Shown here piece by piece: positions 1 through 5,007 of a stretch of 5,007 nt of DNA. Position numbers and translations under genes: made by a program. The number at the start of each line of letters is the position of its first letter. The first letter of the stretch is position 1. The notes under the pieces are model-generated. The model was not told where the DNA came from. It saw nothing but the letters and a program-made list of their open reading frames with translations, and ran no database searches. This stretch comes from RGIG7378 sp045588325 (lineage in GTDB: Bacteria; Bacillota; Clostridia; RGIG7378), in the NCBI GenBank assembly GCA_045588325.1, contig JAZNEA010000079.1, positions 1-5,007 of the forward strand, in the 5' to 3' direction.

Positions 1-24
1 CTAAATTCGATCAAAAACAAAAAC

Positions 25-31
25 GAAAGGA
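25..31 (+). promoter_or_regulatory. Ribosome binding site of pilin A
   Basis: GAAAGGA lies nine bases upstream of the ATG at 41, in an A-rich leader with little predicted structure. This suits strong translation initiation. No promoter is visible in the 40 bases before the gene, so transcription must start outside the window. Confidence 0.75.
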
Positions 32-40
32 AAAAAAGAC

Positions 41-1702
41 ATGAAAACAAGTTTTAAGAAGGTTTTTTCAGTAGTACTTGCTCTTGCAATGGTATTGTCC
101 GCAATTCCTGCAATGGCAGAAGACTACGAGGCAACTATTACTGTTAATGGTTTGGTTGAGGATAATGATACTGTTTACTATGTTCAGATTATTAAGCCAG
201 ACAGAACAGTTAAGACAGGTTGGGTTTTCACAGATGAGGCTTATCTTACAGCATTTAAGAATGCTTACGATATGACATCAGCTACAGAGCAGGAAGTTAT
301 GGCTAGAGTTATTGAAGATTATGAGGGAACAGTTAATGGTGCAGCAGATAATGGTGCAGCTAATGGTTCCTCCTATTTCCAGGCAGCTCTTAAGACAATC
401 CTCGCTACAAATCCTGCAAATACAATGGATGGTGATACAACAAAGTCTGTTGGTGTTACAGGTGAGGATAAGGCTGGTGTTTATGCTATTAAGGCAGTAG
501 ATGGAGATGGTAAGACTCAGTATAACAACATGGCTGCATATGTAAGCTTTGGTGAGTATGACCCAACAGCTAATGCTGTCCTTACTCTTAAAGATGCTGA
601 AGTTGAGGCTAAGAAGGCTACTCTTACAGTAGATAAGGTTCTTACAGATGATACAGACAAGTCTATCTCTATTGGCGATACAGCTGATTACAAGATTACA
701 GCTACATACCCCTACTTTGCAGAGGAGTATCATACAAATCCTATTAAGTTCTGGATTTCTGATAGCTCCGAGCAGTTGGGTAGCTTCACAGAGCCTGTTG
801 TGAAGGTAACTGTTGATGGTGTAGAAACAACTCTCGTAAAGGGTACAGACTATAATTTGGAGACATCTGCAAACGGATTCGTTATTAAGTTCGTTTATAA
901 TCATGATCTTGCTGGCGGTGATGTTGTTGTAACATATTCTGCAACTGTTATTGACCTTGGCGATAGTGTTAAGGATGCAGATACAGACCTTGATGAGGTT
1001 ATCAATACAGCTACAGTAACAACTAACCCAATGGTAGATTCAGATGGAACTCCTGAAAATCCACCATCCACACCAGATTGGAACACAGAGTCTGTAGAGA
1101 TTAGTGACACTTATGAGCACACATTGACAAAGGTTGATTCTCAGGACCCAACTAATAAGGTTCTTACAGGTGCTCAGTTCCAGGTTCTTAATGGACAGGC
1201 TGGCACAGCATATTGGTTTGTAGGATCTAATGGTGTATATACTGTTTATGCAAGCGAGGCAGCAGCAAAGGCAGCAGATCCTAATGCTACACAGACTCTT
1301 GATGTAGATTCCGAGGGTAATCTTGTTATTAAGGGTTTGGATGCAAATCTTGAGTACTGGTACAAGGAAACAAAGGCTCCAGCAGGATATCAGCTTAACA
1401 CAACAACTCAGAAGATTTCCACTCCAGTTACAGTAGTTACAACAGAGACACAGGAAATCAAGGTAGTTGATGGTAAGGATGTTATCGTTGTAACAACAAC
1501 TCATACAGTTGTTATTGATGATGCAAATGATAATGTAGAAGCAGTTGCTACAAACATGCTTGACCCATTCGCTAACACAAAGCTTAGCGCACTTCCCTCC
1601 ACAGGTGGTATCGGTACATACGTATTCACCATGGCAGGTACAGCTGTTATGGCAGCAGCAGTTATCTTCTTCATGAACCGTAAGGAGACAGTTGAGGCAT
1701 AA
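41..1702 (+). CDS. Pilin A: LPSTG-anchored isopeptide-forming fimbrial subunit (probable major pilin)
   Basis: This is a complete 553-aa secreted, sortase-anchored pilin subunit. The start is fixed by an AAAGGA-type RBS at 26-31, nine bases before the ATG. Residues 1-26 form a Sec signal peptide (KK near the N-terminus, hydrophobic core, AMA cleavage site before E27). Residues 27-185 are an N-domain with GW at 60-61 and a helical stretch AFKNAYD. Residues about 190-330 match the fimbrial isopeptide D2 domain: K199 (VDKV), D241 (WISD) and N322 (INTATV) are the expected lysine, acidic residue and asparagine of an intramolecular isopeptide bond. A Pro-rich linker (about 330-350) leads to a SpaA/CnaB domain (about 358-510) with K364, the E-box YKETKAPAGY (E443), and N505 or N512 as bond partner. 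LPSTG at 518-522, a hydrophobic segment and a short tail with RK form the sorting signal. There are no cysteines. No canonical YPK pilin motif is seen. The almost exclusive AAG lysine usage suggests high expression. The pilin family call is firm; the role as major subunit is inferred. Confidence 0.93.
   Translation: MKTSFKKVFSVVLALAMVLSAIPAMAEDYEATITVNGLVEDNDTVYYVQIIKPDRTVKTGWVFTDEAYLTAFKNAYDMTSATEQEVMARVIEDYEGTVNGAADNGAANGSSYFQAALKTILATNPANTMDGDTTKSVGVTGEDKAGVYAIKAVDGDGKTQYNNMAAYVSFGEYDPTANAVLTLKDAEVEAKKATLTVDKVLTDDTDKSISIGDTADYKITATYPYFAEEYHTNPIKFWISDSSEQLGSFTEPVVKVTVDGVETTLVKGTDYNLETSANGFVIKFVYNHDLAGGDVVVTYSATVIDLGDSVKDADTDLDEVINTATVTTNPMVDSDGTPENPPSTPDWNTESVEISDTYEHTLTKVDSQDPTNKVLTGAQFQVLNGQAGTAYWFVGSNGVYTVYASEAAAKAADPNATQTLDVDSEGNLVIKGLDANLEYWYKETKAPAGYQLNTTTQKISTPVTVVTTETQEIKVVDGKDVIVVTTTHTVVIDDANDNVEAVATNMLDPFANTKLSALPSTGGIGTYVFTMAGTAVMAAAVIFFMNRKETVEA
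1598..1634 (+). repeat. Sorting-signal repeat, copy 1 (pilin A)
   Basis: These 37 bases encode the STGG-x-GTYVFTM part of the pilin A sorting signal. They match 3928-3964 in pilin B at 35 of 37 positions, including an uninterrupted 22-base match (1613-1634). Sequence either side is clearly more diverged at DNA level. Confidence 0.8.
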
Positions 1703-1744
1703 TCCCTATTTAGGCCACACACAAACTTTTATATGGCAGTCCCA

Positions 1745-1795
1745 ATGGGGGAGCACCGTTCTAATGGGCGGTGCCCCTCGTAGGGGCAAACCCAT
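1745..1795 (+). other. GC-rich intergenic stem-loop with two mutually exclusive folds
   Basis: This element begins 42 bases after the stop of pilin A. Fold 1 pairs 1745-1758 with 1769-1781 (core GCACCG/CGGTGC, then GGGGG against CCCTC with one bulged A at 1752 and a G-T wobble), leaving loop 1759-1768. Fold 2 pairs TGCCCC (1772-1777) with GGGGCA (1783-1788) around a TCGTA loop. It can be closed by ATGGG (1764-1768) with CCCAT (1791-1795). The CGGTGCCCC strand is used in both folds, so they exclude each other. No T-run follows, so this is not a standard intrinsic terminator. It could protect the 3' end of the pilin A mRNA, act as an attenuator or processing site between pilin A and the downstream genes, or be a dispersed palindromic repeat. 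The pairing is read directly; the function is inferred. Confidence 0.6.
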
Positions 1796-1820
1796 CATGG
1801 AGTATTCATATAGCAATACC

Positions 1821-1848
1821 TTGTAGATATCAGGCAGTGTTATATAAG
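1821..1848 (+). promoter_or_regulatory. Candidate promoter (weak -35, good -10)
   Basis: TTGTAG (1821-1826) and TATAAG (1843-1848), separated by 16 bases, resemble sigma-A -35 and -10 boxes with three of six and five of six matches. If used, it would give the micro-protein and pilin B/C operon a leader of over 100 bases that contains the 1899-1923 inverted repeat. AT-rich DNA yields such matches by chance, so confidence is low. Confidence 0.25.
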
Positions 1849-1890
1849 TACTTCATGGTAGGGAAAAACAGAAAAAAACGGAATAATTAA

Positions 1891-1920
1891 TTGAATAACT
1901 CTTAATATGACTACTATTAA
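1891..1920 (+). promoter_or_regulatory. Candidate promoter overlapping the inverted repeat
   Basis: TTGAAT (1891-1896) and TATTAA (1915-1920) are 18 bases apart and each match the sigma-A consensus in four of six positions. Transcription would start near 1927, about 35 bases before the micro-protein ATG. The -10 box sits inside the right arm of the 9-bp inverted repeat. That arrangement would fit an operator blocking this promoter. The match is weak and the call is an inference. Confidence 0.25.
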
Positions 1921-1923
1921 GAG
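1899..1923 (+). promoter_or_regulatory. Perfect 9-bp inverted repeat, possible operator or leader hairpin
   Basis: CTCTTAATA (1899-1907) and TATTAAGAG (1915-1923) are exact reverse complements separated by the 7-base spacer TGACTAC. The repeat lies 39 bases upstream of the micro-protein start. No T-tract follows on the + strand, which argues against a terminator. It may bind a dimeric regulator, or form an RNA hairpin if transcription starts further upstream. Confidence 0.5.
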
Positions 1924-1962
1924 AAAACTCGAGGAACAGCAAAAAACAGGAATCAAGGAAAG

Positions 1963-2127
1963 ATGAAAAAGAGAATTACGCAGTACATTTTAATATTGCT
2001 AATAATCAGCATGGTTGCATCCGCAACCACATTCCTGAGTTATGCTGCTCCGGACAGCTACACAAACTTCCCACAGAGCGGCATGGGCGGATTTATAAAA
2101 GTGCTTTGGGAAAGCATAAACAAATAA
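1963..2127 (+). CDS. 54-aa secreted micro-protein of unknown function
   Basis: This small ORF is preceded by AAGGAAAG directly before the ATG, a somewhat tight but usable RBS spacing. It begins MKKR, followed by a hydrophobic run (residues 8-27) and a plausible signal peptidase I site SYA before A29. The predicted mature peptide is 26 residues. It contains FPQSG (36-40) followed by MGG, which resembles the LPSTGG-x-G start of the neighbouring sorting signals, but the usual long membrane segment is missing: the tail is GFIKVLWESINK, short and mildly amphipathic. It ends 12 bases before pilin B, so it is probably co-transcribed with it. I do not recognise a family. It could be a secreted peptide signal, a pilus assembly helper, a translational leader for pilin B, or the remnant of a pilin gene that lost its middle. 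Coding status is supported by the start, RBS, signal peptide and operon spacing, not by homology. Confidence 0.6.
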   Translation: MKKRITQYILILLIISMVASATTFLSYAAPDSYTNFPQSGMGGFIKVLWESINK

Positions 2128-2139
2128 AGGAAATAATAA

Positions 2140-4032
2140 ATGAAGTTATGTTTTAAGAAAATCTGCATAATGGTTCTGACGCTGGCAATGTTGATGTCCA
2201 GTTTTGTACCTACTGCTCTTGCATATGACGATGGCTCTATTACCAATGATGCACTTAAGGGTAGCGTTTCTATTATGGGTCTTCACGCCGGAGCTACTGT
2301 GCAGTGGGAGCATGTTGTTGTTCCTGCCAGTTATGCATTAGCTAATGAGGGATCTGTCGATCGTTTTATGGATTCAGAGAGAGCAAATGCGAGAACAGGC
2401 TGGATTTTTTATCCTAATTATGAGTATGGTAGAGGACAGACAGATATAAAGAATACAACGCTTATGGCCTTTGCAGATGCCTATGGCTTTAGTCTCCAGG
2501 ATGATGAGTATAGACAGTATAATATCGCAGGTATTAATGCGTATTCTGATTCTTTGACAGATTTGCAGAAACAGGGACTCATGGAATTTGAGCAGGATGT
2601 AATGCAGGAGTTCATTGACGACTGCTCAGGCAGGCTCAGTGATAACGACCCAAGCGACGGAAATACTCCCAGCGCTACTATACATAGCTCATCAAAGTTC
2701 CAACAGGCTTTGAAGAATCTGGCCGATAAGGGAATTCTTTATTCAACCCATGGCAATTCAACAGCAAATGCTGATGGTTTTGTTACGATTAGACCTAACC
2801 TTTCCAAAATGAATGTTGACACAGGACTATATGTAATGCTTCCCGTAAATTCAGGTGGAATTCTGTATACTCCTACAGCAGCATTTGTTAACTTCAAATA
2901 CGCCCAGGGTACCGGTGAGAACTTAAGTGGCGATATAGAGGGCATCGAGGACGTTGTAGCACATGCCAAGAGCACACAGCTTACTTTGGATAAAATGGTA
3001 GAAAATGGTGAGTATTCATATACAAAGGGAGACATCGTCGAGTTCAATATTACATCAACATATCCGACCCTTGCTAAGGAAATGTATGCCACATCAAAAT
3101 TCTGGATTGAGGATATGTCATGTGAAGTAGTTGTAGAGAACAAAAAGGATGTGGTCGTTACGATTGGTGATGTCACCCTGGTGGAGGGCACCGATTACAT
3201 TTTAGAGATAGGATTGCCGTATTCCCTTGACGACCATGCAACAGGTTCTAAGTTTGTCATTACACTATTAGATGGTGATGGATCAAATGGTGTAGCAGAT
3301 TACAACTCCCAATTTGCAGGTAAGGACATACTTATCTCATACAAGGCTAAGGTCGTTGATTACTATATATGGAAAAACACAACCTTCTATGAGATTTGGA
3401 ATAGCGCTGTAATACATTTTGACTCTTATAGTGACACACAGATGGTAAAGGCCTACCCTGTAGCATTTAAGTTACAAAAGCTTGAGGCAGATACAAATAA
3501 TAAGCTTACAGGAGCCATCTTTGTAGGTCAAAGACAATCAGATGGTAAATATGTAACATTCACCTATGACTCTTACAGGAATTCCTATGTAGTTTCGGGT
3601 GCAGATGCTAATTTGGTAGATAGTGCAAAGATCACTATAGTCAAAGAGGGGTATGCAAATGTTACAGGACTTGATGGTGATGATGTATACGTCTTTACAG
3701 AGATTCAGGCTCCGACGGGCTATGCATTGTCCGAGAAGAAGATTGTAGTTGGTACTTCCGCAAATGTTACTGCAGCTAAGGTGCTTAATCCCGGCGACAC
3801 ACATATTGTGCTCCAGGAGCCAGTAGTGAGGGAAAATGGAAACGCACATGAGCTTAAGTATTACATAAATGGAGGAACATCATTAGAAACGTATTCATAC
3901 TACAACACCTCCCTCATGGCATTGCCATCCACAGGTGGTGTTGGTACATACGTATTCACCATGGTTGGTACGGCCGTTATGGCAACCGCATTGTTGCTGA
4001 TGATTAGGCGCAGAAAAGCAGTAGATGCATAG
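2140..4032 (+). CDS. Pilin B: LPSTG-anchored isopeptide-forming fimbrial subunit
   Basis: This is a complete 630-aa paralogue of pilin A and C. AAAGGA at 2126-2131 overlaps the micro-protein stop and is eight bases from the ATG. The signal peptide is residues 1-28 (TALA before Y29); its two cysteines are not in a lipobox. The N-domain (about 35-275) begins with GSVSIMGLHAGATV and has GW at 87-88, a helical region (LMAFADAYGF, then FEQDVMQEFIDDCSGR), and SSSKFQQAL. It is longer than in A and C because of an insertion of about 25 residues before GW. The D2 domain (about 278-425) has K285, D325 and N421 as likely isopeptide triad. The SpaA/CnaB domain (about 440-590) has K447, E521 in FTEIQAPTGY, and a probable partner N589. 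LPSTG at 595-599 is followed by a hydrophobic segment and the tail RRRKAVDA. C162 and C328 are the only cysteines in the mature protein. Codon use is less biased than in pilin A. It is probably an ancillary or alternative fibre subunit; the family is clear, the role inferred. Confidence 0.92.
   Translation: MKLCFKKICIMVLTLAMLMSSFVPTALAYDDGSITNDALKGSVSIMGLHAGATVQWEHVVVPASYALANEGSVDRFMDSERANARTGWIFYPNYEYGRGQTDIKNTTLMAFADAYGFSLQDDEYRQYNIAGINAYSDSLTDLQKQGLMEFEQDVMQEFIDDCSGRLSDNDPSDGNTPSATIHSSSKFQQALKNLADKGILYSTHGNSTANADGFVTIRPNLSKMNVDTGLYVMLPVNSGGILYTPTAAFVNFKYAQGTGENLSGDIEGIEDVVAHAKSTQLTLDKMVENGEYSYTKGDIVEFNITSTYPTLAKEMYATSKFWIEDMSCEVVVENKKDVVVTIGDVTLVEGTDYILEIGLPYSLDDHATGSKFVITLLDGDGSNGVADYNSQFAGKDILISYKAKVVDYYIWKNTTFYEIWNSAVIHFDSYSDTQMVKAYPVAFKLQKLEADTNNKLTGAIFVGQRQSDGKYVTFTYDSYRNSYVVSGADANLVDSAKITIVKEGYANVTGLDGDDVYVFTEIQAPTGYALSEKKIVVGTSANVTAAKVLNPGDTHIVLQEPVVRENGNAHELKYYINGGTSLETYSYYNTSLMALPSTGGVGTYVFTMVGTAVMATALLLMIRRRKAVDA
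3928..3964 (+). repeat. Sorting-signal repeat, copy 2 (pilin B)
   Basis: This is the partner of 1598-1634, with two differences, both in the Ile/Val codon after GG. The synonymous sites are as conserved as the others, which suggests recent duplication or gene conversion rather than protein constraint alone. Confidence 0.8.
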
Positions 4033-4064
4033 ATAAGACAAAACGGAATTAGACGGAGAAAAAG

Positions 4065-5007
4065 ATGGCAAAGATGTTTAGAAAGTTGATAGTGGCAGTT
4101 CTGGTGGTTTGTATCACCATGTCTTGCTTTACAACTCTGGCATTAGGAGATATAACAGACCCCAATTTGATGGGATCACTTTCCGTTACAGGGCTTCATT
4201 CGGGTGCAACTGTTCGTTTCAGACACATTATCAGGCACAATCCGGAGAAGGTGACCGGCTGGGAGTTCTATCCTGCTTTTACAAACTCTGACTGGAAATA
4301 CTCAAGCTCCACGCTTAGGGCATTTGCAACAGCATACGGCGTTGAGAGCGAGTTGTTGGCTAAGTATGGCCTTACAGCGTCCTCCACATATTCTGCAAAC
4401 AAGGATGCCTTTATTGCATATGAGCAGGATGTACTCAAGGAGGTTATCAAAGACTATTCTGGCAGAGTTAACGATAACAACAGTTCAGATGCTTCCTCCG
4501 CAGCCATGAATGGTTCCTCACAGTTTGTTAGCGCCCTGGAGAATGTAATTTCCTATGGGATCGCATCTAACTCTAAAACTGCAAATGGCAGCGGAAACGC
4601 CTCTCTTGCCACCGATTTTAAGAACAACTCTCACATCGGAGTATATGTTATTCATCCTCAGGATGTGGCAGGAACATACATATACAACCCCTCTGCGGCC
4701 TTTGTTATGTTTGACTATCAGGTAACAGGTGACACGGAGACAGTTTATTCTATTCCTAATGTTGTAGCAAAGGCTAAGGGTATTCTCAATGTGGTTAATA
4801 AGACCTCAACAGATAAGTCATTGGCAATTGGTGATACCGCTACCTACACAGTTACCAGCACGTATCCTACATTTGCAGAGCAGTACAAGAAAACGGCGAT
4901 TTATACTATCTCGGATACGTCAACTCAGCTTCAGAACTACAATGTTACATCTGTGACCCTTGATGGTGTAACACTGACTAAGGGCACAGACTATACAGTT
5001 AACTCTA
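4065..5007 (+). CDS. Pilin C: third isopeptide-forming fimbrial subunit, truncated by window end
   Basis: This frame stays open from the ATG at 4065 to the window end (314 codons and one base). CGGAG at 4054-4058, six bases upstream, supports the start; a second ATG three codons in has poorer spacing. The signal peptide is residues 1-28, with an ALG cleavage site before D29. The cysteines at 16 and 21 lie in it, without a lipobox. The N-domain (about 35-235) is closest to pilin B: GSLSVTGLHSGATV, GW at 65-66, LRAFATAYGV, YEQDVLKEVIKDYSGR, and GSSQFVSAL. The D2 domain starts near 238, with K246 as predicted isopeptide lysine, IGDTATY, YPTFAEQY, D284 in ISD, and KGTDY. The asparagine partner, any SpaA domain and the sorting signal lie beyond the window. 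The 32-base gap after pilin B contains no terminator, so the two genes are probably co-transcribed. The family assignment is firm. Confidence 0.9.
   Translation, partial: MAKMFRKLIVAVLVVCITMSCFTTLALGDITDPNLMGSLSVTGLHSGATVRFRHIIRHNPEKVTGWEFYPAFTNSDWKYSSSTLRAFATAYGVESELLAKYGLTASSTYSANKDAFIAYEQDVLKEVIKDYSGRVNDNNSSDASSAAMNGSSQFVSALENVISYGIASNSKTANGSGNASLATDFKNNSHIGVYVIHPQDVAGTYIYNPSAAFVMFDYQVTGDTETVYSIPNVVAKAKGILNVVNKTSTDKSLAIGDTATYTVTSTYPTFAEQYKKTAIYTISDTSTQLQNYNVTSVTLDGVTLTKGTDYTVNS

Larger units (their letters stand above)
1703..1962 (+). other. Intergenic region between pilin A and the micro-protein
   Basis: The 260 bases contain no convincing coding sequence beyond the flanking genes. The first part (to about 1800) is dominated by the GC-rich alternative stem-loop. 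The second part is AT-rich and holds two promoter candidates and the inverted repeat. The size and content contrast with the 12- and 32-base gaps further downstream, so this is the most likely control point between pilin A and the downstream operon. Confidence 0.6.

Noticed and set aside
278..904. 208-codon open frame on the minus strand
   Set aside because: It lies opposite pilin A, is rich in Cys/Ile/Leu in a way typical of antisense frames of biased genes, and has no domain or RBS support.
1040..1504. 154-codon minus-strand frame opposite the SpaA domain of pilin A
   Set aside because: Its very high cysteine content is an artefact of reading ACA/GCA-rich coding DNA backwards. It shows no recognisable protein features.
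1747..1788. Intrinsic terminator after pilin A
   Set aside because: The stem is strong, but no T-run follows on the + strand, so a standard Rho-independent terminator is not supported.
2739..3191. 150-codon minus-strand frame opposite pilin B
   Set aside because: It is fully inside a well-supported gene, and its composition mirrors the sense strand.
1876..4049. Shared AAAACGGAAT string in the gaps before the micro-protein and before pilin C
   Set aside because: It is only about 10 bases, A-rich, at different distances from the start codons, and consistent with chance.
4110..4130. Lipoprotein signal in pilin C (cysteine at residue 21)
   Set aside because: The residues before the cysteine (ITMS) do not fit a lipobox, and an ALG signal peptidase I site follows.
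4109..4509. Short frames on both strands at the start of pilin C
   Set aside because: They overlap the long open frame from 4065, which has an RBS, a signal peptide and clear homology to pilin B.

Overview
The window is part of a surface-pilus locus of a Gram-positive bacterium, read entirely on the + strand. The likely host is a clostridial (Lachnospiraceae-like) Firmicute. This is inferred from the A/G-rich AAGGA-type ribosome binding sites, moderate-to-low GC, the LPSTGG sorting signals with short Lys/Arg tails, and the style of the pilins (signal peptide, N-domain, D2 isopeptide domain, SpaA/CnaB domain, sorting signal). No taxonomic marker gene is present, so the assignment is tentative.

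Layout: a short A-rich leader (1-40) precedes pilin A (41-1702, complete, 553 aa). A 260-bp intergenic region (1703-1962) follows. It holds a GC-rich element that can form two mutually exclusive hairpin folds (about 1745-1795), two weak promoter candidates, and a perfect 9-bp inverted repeat (1899-1923) overlapping the second promoter candidate. Next comes an unrecognised 54-aa secreted micro-protein (1963-2127), which carries an FPQSG motif reminiscent of a sortase signal. After 12 bp comes pilin B (2140-4032, complete, 630 aa), and after 32 bp pilin C (4065 to beyond the window end, 314 codons visible). Everything from 1963 onward is tightly spaced and looks like one operon. Pilin A may be a separate or differentially processed transcription unit.

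Pilins A, B and C are diverged tandem paralogues. They share the order and many sequence landmarks of the N-domain and D2 domain. A and B also share a C-terminal SpaA domain and an almost identical cell-wall sorting signal; the C-terminus of C lies outside the window. By family knowledge, such proteins are secreted by Sec, joined into fibres by a class C sortase and anchored to peptidoglycan by a housekeeping sortase. No sortase gene is in the window, and one would be expected nearby. Pilin A has by far the strongest codon bias (about 31 of 33 lysines are AAG), which suggests it is the abundant subunit, with B and C as alternative or minor subunits.

The points most worth a second look are the 54-aa secreted peptide, the switch-like intergenic RNA structure, the inverted repeat over a putative promoter, and the absence of a canonical YPK pilin motif. 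In place of that motif all three proteins have a lysine conserved exactly eight residues before the D2 isopeptide lysine.
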